Shown: positions 15,308 to 23,397 of the stretch, in pieces | How the letters are laid out: each line of letters opens with the position of its first letter | Numbering within the stretch: the first letter of the stretch is position 1 | NCBI GenBank assembly: GCA_020024255.1 | Contig: JAHHTX010000015.1 | Span: 1-29,255 of the forward strand | Reading direction: 5' to 3' | Source: Anaerotignum sp. | GTDB lineage: Bacteria > Bacillota > Clostridia > Lachnospirales > Anaerotignaceae | Length of the DNA: 29,255 nt | Made by a program: the position numbers and the translations under genes | The notes under the pieces: generated by a model | What the model was told of the DNA's origin: nothing | Database searches by the model: none | Seen by the model: only the letters and a program-made list of their open reading frames with translations

Positions 15308-16351
15308 ATGACCAAAACAAGCCAAGAAATCCACACAGATTTTCTCAACAAAACAGCACAGCTTTTAGCACAGCGAGGCTTCTTTTCCGTATCCCCGCCG
15401 ACAGATACCCCTTTTTTCGGCATATGGCTGCGGATTGAAAATCCTGTACTCTATCTTATTCTTTTGCAAAACGAAGGAACCGATTCCCTGTTAACCGCTG
15501 TGCAGCACATGACAGAACGCCTTGCAAAACAACAACAGGATTTTCACTGTACCCGTACCGTCTGCCTAACCATAGTCACAGATGACAGCCTAAAGGACTT
15601 CGCCTTATCACAACGCATTTCCTTTGAAAGCAATATACAGTATCTCTGGTGGCACTATTCTTTTGCAGAGCAGACGCTTTCCACAGGAAAAGACCAGCCA
15701 AAAAAACTCCTTGGCATAGAAAAAATACTTATGCAGGCAGCAGAAGGCAATAACATTGCGGACGCAGCATTGTTTACAGAAAACCCATCGAAAAACAAAT
15801 TTCAGATGCCCCTTGCCACAATCAGTATTTTTGGCATCTGTGCATTTCTCCTTGCGGATATGCTGCTGACAGGGCAGAAAACGGACTGGATACTCCGTTT
15901 TGGACTAAGTGCAGAAGGCATTGCAAAAGGTGAATACTACCGCTTTTTTACCGCCATGTTTCTGCATGGTGGTCTGGGTCATCTGGTGGCAAACAGCATC
16001 TATCTGTTTTACTTCGGTATCCCCATGGAGCGAATCCTTGGCACAGGAAAGTACCTTCTGCTGTACCTTCTTTCCGGACTTGTAGGCGGTCTGTTCAGCC
16101 TAATATTCAGCGGATATCTTGCTGTCGGTGCATCGGGTGCCATTTTCGGTTTACTTGGTGCCTCTTTGCTGCTGACACATAAAAAAGGAGCGGCTTACAC
16201 GGGAATGAACTACGCCACCATGTTATTATTGAGCATATCCGCCCTAGGCATGGGGATGTTAGATGCCGGTGTGGATAACTTTGCTCATGCAGGGGGATTT
16301 CTTGCCGGACTGTTCATATTCTGTTTATTCCTGCGGAAAAAAAGTGGATAA
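15308..16351 (+). CDS. Rhomboid-family intramembrane serine protease with soluble N-terminal domain
   Basis: A 347-aa protein. The first 165 residues or so are soluble and of unknown fold; the rest forms about six to seven membrane segments of a rhomboid core. Catalytic features are the oxyanion/helix-2 motif H220...H225...N229 (LHGGLGHLVANS), the nucleophile Ser276 in GASG, and the partner His327 in DNFAHAGGFLAGL. A reading frame open further upstream to 15191 passes through a terminator-like hairpin, so the ATG at 15308, with GAAGGA five bases before it, is preferred. The stop codon overlaps a near-DnaA box. The substrate is unknown. Confidence 0.9.
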   Translation: MTKTSQEIHTDFLNKTAQLLAQRGFFSVSPPTDTPFFGIWLRIENPVLYLILLQNEGTDSLLTAVQHMTERLAKQQQDFHCTRTVCLTIVTDDSLKDFALSQRISFESNIQYLWWHYSFAEQTLSTGKDQPKKLLGIEKILMQAAEGNNIADAALFTENPSKNKFQMPLATISIFGICAFLLADMLLTGQKTDWILRFGLSAEGIAKGEYYRFFTAMFLHGGLGHLVANSIYLFYFGIPMERILGTGKYLLLYLLSGLVGGLFSLIFSGYLAVGASGAIFGLLGASLLLTHKKGAAYTGMNYATMLLLSISALGMGMLDAGVDNFAHAGGFLAGLFIFCLFLRKKSG

Positions 16352-16482
16352 CCCCTAGATTTTTGGGGAAAAGTGTGAAGTTGTACACAAAAAACACAAA
16401 ACATCAGTGGAAAACCAAAAATATGGGAGATATATAGAAATCCCATCGAAAAAAACACAATATCTAGGGATAAACCCATATG

Positions 16483-16527
16483 TTATCCACAAAATTTCTG
16501 TGGATAACTCTATTTCCCTGTGGATAA
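16483..16527. promoter_or_regulatory. Cluster of three perfect DnaA boxes upstream of the UDG gene
   Basis: TTATCCACA is at 16483-16491 on the plus strand, and TGTGGATAA at 16499-16507 and 16519-16527 (minus-strand boxes). All three match the DnaA consensus TTATNCACA exactly. The first two form a 10-bp inverted repeat GTTATCCACA/TGTGGATAAC with a 7-bp gap. A one-mismatch copy lies at 16343-16351. They fall in the 196-bp gap in front of the glycosylase gene, 20 bp before its start. Confidence 0.8.
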
Positions 16528-16547
16528 ACGAAAAGGAGGCACATCAA

Positions 16548-17141
16548 ATGGAAGAAAATAAAACCGAAGCAATGCACCAATGGCGCAAAAATTTAGAAAC
16601 ACAAGTATCCCTTTCCCCCTACAAAAATAAAACCCTCGTTTTTGGCGACGGCAGTCTGCACCCTGAAATTATGCTCATTGGGGAAGCACCGGGAGGTGAC
16701 GAGGAAAAGCAAGGGCGGCCTTTTGTAGGCAAAGCAGGAAAAAACCTGACAGAATTTCTTACAGCCATCGACTTAAAACGTGAAGATTTGTACATATCCA
16801 ATGTAGTAAAACTCCGCCCCACAAAAGAAAGTCCCAAAACAGGAAAACTCGTTAATCGTCCGCCTTCAAAGGAAGAAATCGCCTTTTTCCTTCCTTTTTT
16901 GCAGGAGGAAATCCGCCTTGTAAATCCGAAATGGATTGTCACTCTTGGCAACGTACCGTTAAAAGCAGTAACAGGAGCAAACCTCAGCATTGGCGACTGT
17001 CACGGCACACTGTGCCAAACTTCGGAAAATCTGCGTCTGTTCCCTCTTTATCACCCTGCGGCAATCATTTATAACCGCAGTTTAAAAGAAACTTACGACA
17101 GCGACCTGCAAAAACTGAAAACATTGATTTCCACAAAATAA
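16548..17141 (+). CDS. Uracil-DNA glycosylase family protein, family-4-like but without Fe-S cysteines
   Basis: A 197-aa protein of the uracil-DNA glycosylase superfamily, which removes uracil from DNA in base-excision repair. The catalytic motif I GEAPG is at 45-49, followed by the family-4/5 GRPFVGKAG stretch (57-65). Motif II is YHPAA with H169. SNVVKLRPT and WIVTLGNVPLKAV also align with family 4. The four cysteines that bind a [4Fe-4S] cluster in family 4 are missing: no CxxC near residues 15-25, KCRP is KLRP (L89), and the fourth is a Phe/Leu region near 113-115. Only C151 and C156 remain. An in-frame ATG at 16407 is rejected because AAAAGGAGG precedes the ATG at 16548. Confidence 0.88.
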   Translation: MEENKTEAMHQWRKNLETQVSLSPYKNKTLVFGDGSLHPEIMLIGEAPGGDEEKQGRPFVGKAGKNLTEFLTAIDLKREDLYISNVVKLRPTKESPKTGKLVNRPPSKEEIAFFLPFLQEEIRLVNPKWIVTLGNVPLKAVTGANLSIGDCHGTLCQTSENLRLFPLYHPAAIIYNRSLKETYDSDLQKLKTLISTK

Positions 17142-17154
17142 AACCAAAAACGCC

Positions 17155-17181
17155 AAAAACCCCTTTCAAAGGGGGTTTTTT
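17155..17181 (+). terminator. Intrinsic terminator after the UDG gene
   Basis: Stem ACCCCTTT/AAAGGGGGT flanked by A and T runs, ending in six Ts, 13 bp after the glycosylase stop codon. Confidence 0.85.
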
Positions 17182-17204
17182 ATTGCCTAAATAGCACAAA
17201 ACAC

Positions 17205-17232
17205 AAAAAAGGAGAACCCTTTCGGGTTCTCC
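17205..17232 (-). terminator. Intrinsic terminator of the surface-protein gene
   Basis: Perfect minus-strand stem GGAGAACCC, loop GAAA, GGGTTCTCC followed by six Ts. The very stable GAAA-type loop and its place 60 bp after the stop codon fit a highly expressed gene. Confidence 0.88.
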
Positions 17233-17294
17233 CTTATCGTTTGAGCATATATTATTGTGCCATTGCACAATGCTTATTTCACGTTACCGAAATA

Positions 17295-20200
17295 TTAGCC
17301 GTTGATTGCTGCCATATCTTCTTCTGTAGGGTTCAGATAAGCTGTTCTTGTCTTAGAATCCCATGCAATCTTTTCAGCAGGAACGTTCATAGCAACGCCC
17401 AGATCTCTCAGGCTCAGGAACAATCTGTTGTTAGTCATTTCGATACCAGCAACTGCAGGCATGGAGTGACCGTTGATGATCATTTCTTTAGCGCCCAGTT
17501 TGAATGTCATGATACGGCTGTTACCGTACTGTACTGTAGCTGTCTGTTTGTCCTGGCTCCAGTAGATGTTACCGTTTGCAATACCCAAAGCTCTAGCTAC
17601 TGCTCTCAGAGGAAGCATTGTGTAGTTGTCTTTGTTGATGTAAGCGGGAACTTCCATGCTGTTTTCAGCACCTTCCAGTTTGTCAGCGCCTGCAAAGATG
17701 AATGCTTCGCCAACGGGAACAGCAACTCTTGTTGTGAAACCATCTTCGTCACGTCTTGCTGTGATAACGTTGATGAATTTCTTGGAAACAACTTCGTCTT
17801 TGTCTCTAGCAACATCATCTACAAAGTTGTCGCCCTTCAGGTCTTTGTCACCAAATTTCAGAGCTCTTACTTTAGCATCATCGAATGCTTCAGCGGGGCT
17901 CAGATGATCAGGTGCAAACAGTACCTGCTGATGCAGAGCATCTCTCAATGTACCTGTCAGTTCCAGAGCATATTCACCCTGAGGAATATTTCTTTCCATG
18001 AACAGAGCGATATCGGAGATTGTTACTGTACCTTTTTTGTTACCAACTGTCTTAACGTCATAGCTCAGTCTGTCACGTTTGCTATGGTCGTTGATAGCCA
18101 GTTCGCTGTCTTTGTCAACTGCAAACTTAGCATCGTCTTCAAATTTGATCAGGTCTTTTTCAACGTTGAATACGAATTCTGTATTCTTGTCCCACAGACC
18201 GTCTGCTGCTTCTTTAACTACAATGTTCTTATCCAGTTTTGTCTGTCTTGCATCGATCTTCAGATCGTTCTGACCTGCTTCAACAATGTAAGGTTTTACA
18301 AATTTAGCGATAACAACTTCCTGTTTGTCAACCAGTTCACCATCGAAACCAAGTTTAACTTCTGCAGGTTTGTCAGCTGTGCCACCGAAATCGTAATCAG
18401 CAACCAGTGTCAGGATGAAGCTCAGTTTTGCAGGATCTTTTTCCAACTGAGTATTTACATCGTCAAATACACGTTTTTCAAATTCGAAATTCAGGTGATT
18501 ACCATCCTGGTAAGCTTTTGCGAAAGCTCTTTCCCAGTCTGCATTTGTAGCTTCAACTTTTGTAGCTGTGTTGCCACTAGCTGTTCTGTTGAAGTTTTCT
18601 GTGTTTGTAATTCTAACGTCTGTTACGAATACACCTTCGGGAAGTGTAATGTTGAAGCCTTTTCTCATGCTCCAAGCACCGGGGAATGTTTCTTCCAGTG
18701 TAACTTCCAGAGATTCGTGGTTGTCGTTGGATGTCAGACCTTTGTCTTCAGCATTTGTCATGCTGTAGTATACAGGTACTTCTTTGTCTTTGTCTACGGA
18801 CATAACTACTTTGTAGTCAACAACTTCTGCGATGTCAACTTCTACTTTGGACAGGTTGTCGATTTTGATGCTCATTGTAGCCTTAGCACCTGCTTTAGCT
18901 GTGTCAACATCAACTTCGATACCTCTCAGTACCATCTTGTCGTCTTTGATAACATTGCCGCTAGGAATGTAGAATTCTGCTTCGTTGTCATCAATGTGCA
19001 GACGATCAACAGCAACGTCAGCACCACCTGCATAGTCCTTCAGAGCCAGTTTCATATCATCTCTGAAGTTGAAACCTCTGGGCAGACGCAGAACAACTTT
19101 GCTGCCTGTTCTGAAGGATTCAGCTACAATGCCTTCGATTGTAACACCATCGGAATCGATAGCATCATGTTCTTCTACAGCAATTTTAACTACTTTCTTA
19201 ACAGAAGCTTTGATGCTCTTGTCCTGTACGGAAACATATGTCATGTAATCGCTGCTGTTTACTGTGATATCACCGGATACACGAACTTTAGCGTCGCTTG
19301 TCTTTCTGTCCATAACGGAAGGAAGGTTGATTGTGATAATATCACCAACACGAAGTTTACCTTCGATTACAAATGTAACTTCATCACCGGAAGTGTTGAA
19401 TGTAGGTGCAGCTACAAACAATCTTTGACCAGCTCCATTAGGAGTTATACCAGTATCTTCTACTTTCAGTGTTTCTTTCCAGATGCTATCTGTTGCAGTA
19501 TCCAGATTTTTGATACCAGCAACTACCTTCTGTTCATACTGAGGATCCAGTTTTTCAGGGAAGTCAGCGGGTGTCTTACCTTCAATAAACTGTGCCAAAT
19601 CTTTTATAAGGAAAACCTTACTATCTGTACTGTTCTTCAGAACCTGTACACCATCGCTGTTTGTAGCAAATGAGAAAGTATTAGCTGTGTCGAAATAGCT
19701 ACCAGCTGTAATACCCAGACTGTTGTTTGCAAATTTGCCAGCTTTTTCTGCTGCGGACAGAGCTTCTACATACTGAGTCTTTGTATCTTTCTGAACTTTA
19801 GGAATGCTAAGACCAGTAATCTTTGTGTTCAGATCGTTTGTACCACCAGTAATATGACTAGCTGTATTAGGGTTCTTTGCAGTTACAGTTGCATCTGCTA
19901 ATACACCATATTTTGTGCCGTCTCCACCATTCAGAACATCTTTTACTGCTGCTTCAGCACTTACCTGTTCATAGTAGTACTTATTTGCTGGGTTACCACC
20001 TTGAGTAAGACCACTTACCATTGTGCCGTCTTTGTCAAAGATAACAACATCTGTTGCTGTAAAACCTTTGAACTTTGCATTGTCAAGTCTCAGTGTTACT
20101 TCGTTTTCCAGCTTTTTGCCTGCTGTTTCAAGCTGTGCGGATTCTTTCACAGTCATGTGTACTTCAGGCACATCACCGCCGATTACGTTGGGAAGACTTG

Positions 20201-20336
20201 AAGAATCTCTGTGTTCTGTCCAAGCCTTAACAACTTTGACATCAGCTGTTACATCTCCGCCCTTTGCAAACGCTGTTGCAGGAACCAGAGAAGCAACCAT
20301 AGCTGCTGTCATTACCATGGAAATAAACTTTTTCAT
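17295..20336 (-). CDS. Large secreted S-layer-like surface protein with C-terminal stalk (copper amine oxidase N-like) domain
   Basis: A 1013-aa secreted protein. It begins MKKFISMVMTAAMVASLVPA and has a likely signal-peptidase site after AFA near residue 25. The body is Asp/Lys/Val-rich beta-type sequence without any cysteine and with no catalytic motif I recognise. The last roughly 110 residues match the stalk domain (formerly copper amine oxidase N-terminal-like): YINKDNYTMLPLRAVARALG, TVQYGNSRIMTFKLG, LFLSLRDLGVAMNVP and IAWDSKTRTAYLNP. It has an excellent SD (AAAGGAGG), a consensus promoter, a long leader and a strong terminator, and its codon choice is very uniform. It is therefore probably a major cell-surface protein, perhaps an S-layer. 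Start at 20336 is chosen for SD spacing over the ATG at 20345. Confidence 0.85.
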   Translation of the reverse strand: MKKFISMVMTAAMVASLVPATAFAKGGDVTADVKVVKAWTEHRDSSSLPNVIGGDVPEVHMTVKESAQLETAGKKLENEVTLRLDNAKFKGFTATDVVIFDKDGTMVSGLTQGGNPANKYYYEQVSAEAAVKDVLNGGDGTKYGVLADATVTAKNPNTASHITGGTNDLNTKITGLSIPKVQKDTKTQYVEALSAAEKAGKFANNSLGITAGSYFDTANTFSFATNSDGVQVLKNSTDSKVFLIKDLAQFIEGKTPADFPEKLDPQYEQKVVAGIKNLDTATDSIWKETLKVEDTGITPNGAGQRLFVAAPTFNTSGDEVTFVIEGKLRVGDIITINLPSVMDRKTSDAKVRVSGDITVNSSDYMTYVSVQDKSIKASVKKVVKIAVEEHDAIDSDGVTIEGIVAESFRTGSKVVLRLPRGFNFRDDMKLALKDYAGGADVAVDRLHIDDNEAEFYIPSGNVIKDDKMVLRGIEVDVDTAKAGAKATMSIKIDNLSKVEVDIAEVVDYKVVMSVDKDKEVPVYYSMTNAEDKGLTSNDNHESLEVTLEETFPGAWSMRKGFNITLPEGVFVTDVRITNTENFNRTASGNTATKVEATNADWERAFAKAYQDGNHLNFEFEKRVFDDVNTQLEKDPAKLSFILTLVADYDFGGTADKPAEVKLGFDGELVDKQEVVIAKFVKPYIVEAGQNDLKIDARQTKLDKNIVVKEAADGLWDKNTEFVFNVEKDLIKFEDDAKFAVDKDSELAINDHSKRDRLSYDVKTVGNKKGTVTISDIALFMERNIPQGEYALELTGTLRDALHQQVLFAPDHLSPAEAFDDAKVRALKFGDKDLKGDNFVDDVARDKDEVVSKKFINVITARRDEDGFTTRVAVPVGEAFIFAGADKLEGAENSMEVPAYINKDNYTMLPLRAVARALGIANGNIYWSQDKQTATVQYGNSRIMTFKLGAKEMIINGHSMPAVAGIEMTNNRLFLSLRDLGVAMNVPAEKIAWDSKTRTAYLNPTEEDMAAING

Positions 20337-20573
20337 GGGATTCATTCCTCCTTTTAAATTTTTACATTTGTTGTTCGTTTTATAATTATACAACGAAAGC
20401 ATTTCTCCCCTCCGTTCTTTCGGTGTCTCCCCTTTCCGTTCCTTCGCCAAATCCGCCGCTTCCCTTACCGTCCTCCCACCCATTCCATGAGAACCATAAA
20501 AGTCGCTTTGTATTCTTTGAAGTCCCGTTCCGCTTTGTCACAGAAAGACACGCAAGATTTACTTTGCAAACTT

Positions 20574-20602
20574 ATTATATCTGGACTTGTGGAAATTGGC
20601 AA
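20574..20602 (-). promoter_or_regulatory. Strong promoter of the surface-protein gene
   Basis: On the minus strand, TTGCCA (20602-20597) and a perfect TATAAT (20579-20574) are separated by 17 bp. Transcription would start near 20567, leaving a 5' leader of about 230 nt before the ATG at 20336, a common feature of stable S-layer mRNAs. Confidence 0.75.
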
Positions 20603-20655
20603 TACCTTTTTTTCATCTGTAACAGAACTGTAATTTCTCTGTCACATTATCCCCC

Positions 20656-20707
20656 TTATCCACCACTTATCCACATTTTTCATGTGGATAACTCCGATTT
20701 GTCCACA
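20656..20707. promoter_or_regulatory. Second DnaA-box cluster, upstream of the surface-protein promoter
   Basis: Perfect boxes are TTATCCACA at 20667-20675 and TGTGGATAA at 20683-20691; together with one flanking base each they form a 10-bp inverted repeat. One-mismatch boxes lie at 20656-20664 (TTATCCACC) and 20699-20707 (TTGTCCACA). The cluster is about 55 bp upstream of the -35 hexamer of the surface-protein promoter and abuts the terminator of the MFS gene. Confidence 0.7.
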
Positions 20708-20714
20708 CCCCCAC

Positions 20715-20777
20715 AAAAAAAACAACAACAAACCGGAAAAGAAACAGCTCAAATACCTGTTTTCCCGATTTGTTGTT
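20715..20777 (-). terminator. Intrinsic terminator after the OFA transporter gene
   Basis: A long minus-strand hairpin: ACAACAAATCGGGAAAA pairs with TTTTCCGGTTTGTTGT (one bulge or mismatch), with inner ACAG/CTGT pairing, followed by a run of eight Ts. It lies about 25 bp after the transporter's stop codon and probably ends the ior-CoA-transferase-transporter transcript. Confidence 0.8.
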
Positions 20778-20802
20778 ATACATTTTAAGCAGTTATAGCA
20801 TC

Positions 20803-22008
20803 TTATTCATGTACTTTTTCCTTTAAGAATGTACGCAAAACCAATGCAAGTGCTGCCAAAATCACAATCATCCAAAATGTGCTGTCGTATGCACCGTTGG
20901 ATTTTTCAATCAATGCACTGGAAGCCAAAGGCCCAATAATCGCCGCAGGAATCAAAGAGAAGTTTGCCACACTAAAGTTAACGGCAAAGTTCTTTTCCCC
21001 AAAACGGTAATTGATAATTGCCGAGGACAATGTGGGTGTACCGCCATATCCCAGACCACTGCAAATCAATCCACATAAAACTAGCGGTATCATATGGAAT
21101 TTTGCACCAAGAACCAGAAAAATACCGGCAAAAATCACAAAGCTGTTATTCAGCAAAATGGATTTCTTTTCTTTGAATCTGTCAAAGAACGCACCATGCA
21201 CAACTCGTCCAATACCATTAAATAAGGAAACAATCAGTCCCATAACCGCCGGTATGCCAAATGCCACCGCAATAGATGCTGCACTGTTAATGACCAAAAG
21301 GCTGGCAGAATTCAAGAGTACTGTCCAAAATACAAATATCCAAAAGGCTTTTTCCTGCAACATTTCTTTTGTGGTATAGTCCACACTGCCTTTGGCAGAC
21401 TGTGATTCTGTTTTCTGTACGCTGATATTGGGTGCTTTAATAAAGAAAGAACCCAGAAACAAAACAACGGCAATCATCACGCCCAGTATACGGAAAGTGG
21501 TAAAAATACCGATTTTTGCAACAATACTGTTCACAATTCCCCCAAGAATAATCCCTCCAAGACCAAAGCCCAGAAGCATAATTCCTGATGCAATCCCTGC
21601 TTTGTCAGGAAAACTTTTATTTACCGTACTAATAATGGCATTATATCCCATACCAACGCCACTTCCCCCAAAAACACCGTACAAAAGATATAAAAGGTAT
21701 CTACTTACTTCTGCATTTTCGGAAGGAAGGAAAGAAACGCCGGCAAATCCAATAAGGAGCAATACTGCTGACACACACAATATTTTTGCTGCAGGAACTT
21801 TTTTTGAAAGATTCCCTGCCACAAATCCACTCAGACAAAAACATATCATGGATATGGTAAATGTCATAGAAAGCTGAGATACTGTCCATTCTGTATAAAC
21901 CGCCTGAAAAGGCACGCTGAATATAGACCACGCATAAATCAGTCCCAAAAATAACAGCATGAATGTTCCTACAAAAAGAATCACCCAGCGGTTTCTACTT
22001 TCCTCCAT
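20803..22008 (-). CDS. MFS transporter, oxalate/formate antiporter (OFA) family
   Basis: A 401-aa inner-membrane carrier with about twelve membrane segments. The N terminus RNRWVILFVGTFMLLFLGLIYAWSIFSVPF is typical of OFA-family major facilitators, as are the GGSGVGMGYNAII and GGIILGGIVNSIVAK stretches. The family exchanges small carboxylates such as oxalate/formate; the substrate here is not defined. The ATG at 22008 is preferred over an upstream in-frame ATG at 22026, because AGGAGGA lies correctly in front of it. It starts 14 bp after the CoA-transferase stop codon, so export or exchange of a carboxylate product of that enzyme is a sensible inference. Confidence 0.9.
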   Translation of the reverse strand: MEESRNRWVILFVGTFMLLFLGLIYAWSIFSVPFQAVYTEWTVSQLSMTFTISMICFCLSGFVAGNLSKKVPAAKILCVSAVLLLIGFAGVSFLPSENAEVSRYLLYLLYGVFGGSGVGMGYNAIISTVNKSFPDKAGIASGIMLLGFGLGGIILGGIVNSIVAKIGIFTTFRILGVMIAVVLFLGSFFIKAPNISVQKTESQSAKGSVDYTTKEMLQEKAFWIFVFWTVLLNSASLLVINSAASIAVAFGIPAVMGLIVSLFNGIGRVVHGAFFDRFKEKKSILLNNSFVIFAGIFLVLGAKFHMIPLVLCGLICSGLGYGGTPTLSSAIINYRFGEKNFAVNFSVANFSLIPAAIIGPLASSALIEKSNGAYDSTFWMIVILAALALVLRTFLKEKVHE

Positions 22009-22022
22009 TCTTCTTCCTCCTA

Positions 22023-23357
22023 TCACTTATTTGATTTTCTCCAAATTTTCTGTTCTTCTGCTGCACGAATCAATTCATCACGGAAATCAGGGTGTGCAAT
22101 AGAAATAATTGCTTCTGCTCTCTGCCATGTAGTCAATCCGGAGAGTCTTGCCACACCATATTCCGTAGCGATACTGGGAGACTGTGTTCTCGGTGTCGTA
22201 ATCACATCGCCCTGTGTAAATTTCGGTAAAATACGGGAATGTACTTCGCCTTTCTTATCTTTAAATGTAGAAGACATTGCCAAAAATGCCTGTCCATGTT
22301 CTGCCGCATATGCACCTGTCACAAAGTCAAGCTGGCCGCCTGTTCCACTGATTTGTCTTGTTCCGGACGTTTCCGAGCAAACCTGTCCATATAAATCCAT
22401 AGCAATACAGCCATTGATAGATACAAAATGGTCAAGCTGACGGATAATTTCTGTATTGTTTACATAGCACATAGGTGCAGACAAAATATCAATATTATGA
22501 TCTAAAAATTCATACAACTCCTTAGAGCCGTTGCAAATGGAAAATACACCTTTCCCACGGTTTAATAATTTCTTTTTATTGGTAATTTTCCCTGCCTGAT
22601 ACAGTTTCAGATACCCATCGCTCATGAGTTCTGTGTGCATACCCAAATCCTTCAAATCAGATTCTGCAATGAGTCCACCGAGGGCATTGGGCATACCGCC
22701 AATCCCAATCTGCAAAGTAATACCGTCATACAAATAAGGGAAAATTTTCTCTGCAATCTGCCTGTCAATTTCTGTAGCCTCTCCGCTAGGTGCAATACAC
22801 AAGGGTTTATCACTTTCTACCACATAGTCAACTTCGGAAATATGAATATGATCCCCTTCCATACCATAAACAACAGGCATATTTTTATTTACTTCCAAAA
22901 CAATATGGTCTGCCGCATCAAGCATTTCCTGCATACAGCAGTTTGTAAGACCATAGCTGAAATATCCATGTTTGTCCATAGGGGATACGGTAATCATTGC
23001 CACATTAACCGGTGCATACTTTCTTGTATAGTAAGAACCGCAGTTTCTGAAAATCATAGGGGAATAAAAGGCTCTTCCCTGATCCACATATTTTCTGTCA
23101 ATGCCGGAGCAGTGCCATAAATTATAGGTAAATGCCTTTTGTTCTGGGTCCTGTTCCATAACTTGAATAGGTTTCATGCTGATTGCATTACGGACATTTA
23201 CATCTCTCAACTCGTCTTTTCTGGCTGCAAGAGCTGCATCAAGTTCTTCCGGAAAGGAGCAGCACTGGCTGTAATCTACCCAGTCGCCATCTTTTACAAT
23301 CTTTACTGCCTCATCTGCGGAAACAAGTTTCTTTTTATATTCTTCATATATGTTCAT
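22023..23357 (-). CDS. Acyl-CoA:carboxylate CoA-transferase (4-hydroxybutyrate/butyryl-CoA:acetate CoA-transferase family)
   Basis: A 444-aa cytoplasmic enzyme of the acetyl-CoA hydrolase/transferase family, which moves CoA between carboxylic acids through a glutamyl-CoA intermediate. The probable nucleophile is Glu243 in GMHTELMSDG. Other family blocks are LQIGIGGMPNALGG and YGQVCSETSGTRQISGTGGQLDF, plus the terminal VARLSGLTTWQRAEAIISIAHPDFR. The start is taken as ATG 23357 (GAGGTG seven bases upstream) rather than a TTG six bases earlier. Lying between ior genes and a carboxylate transporter, it may act on an aryl- or acyl-acetyl-CoA made from an amino acid. Butyrate or hydroxybutyrate specificity cannot be told by eye. 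Confidence 0.9.
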   Translation of the reverse strand: MNIYEEYKKKLVSADEAVKIVKDGDWVDYSQCCSFPEELDAALAARKDELRDVNVRNAISMKPIQVMEQDPEQKAFTYNLWHCSGIDRKYVDQGRAFYSPMIFRNCGSYYTRKYAPVNVAMITVSPMDKHGYFSYGLTNCCMQEMLDAADHIVLEVNKNMPVVYGMEGDHIHISEVDYVVESDKPLCIAPSGEATEIDRQIAEKIFPYLYDGITLQIGIGGMPNALGGLIAESDLKDLGMHTELMSDGYLKLYQAGKITNKKKLLNRGKGVFSICNGSKELYEFLDHNIDILSAPMCYVNNTEIIRQLDHFVSINGCIAMDLYGQVCSETSGTRQISGTGGQLDFVTGAYAAEHGQAFLAMSSTFKDKKGEVHSRILPKFTQGDVITTPRTQSPSIATEYGVARLSGLTTWQRAEAIISIAHPDFRDELIRAAEEQKIWRKSNK

Positions 23358-23397
23358 ATCCAAACACCTCGTTTTCGTTTTGTTTGATGAGAAGAAG

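Noticed and set aside
16343..16527. A full replication origin (oriC) at the first DnaA-box cluster
   Set aside because: No dnaA, dnaN or rpmH gene nearby, and only three perfect boxes without a clear AT-rich unwinding element or DnaA-trio. A regulatory or titration cluster is the safer reading.
16407..16547. Longer N-terminus for the uracil-DNA glycosylase
   Set aside because: It would translate through the three DnaA boxes and the AAAAGGAGG SD of the internal ATG, and adds no conserved sequence.
17241..19673. Long open reading frame on the plus strand (about 810 codons), opposite the surface-protein gene
   Set aside because: It lies antisense to a well-supported secreted protein, is full of Cys/Phe/Val, and has no SD or recognisable domain. 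It is explained by codon bias of the true gene.
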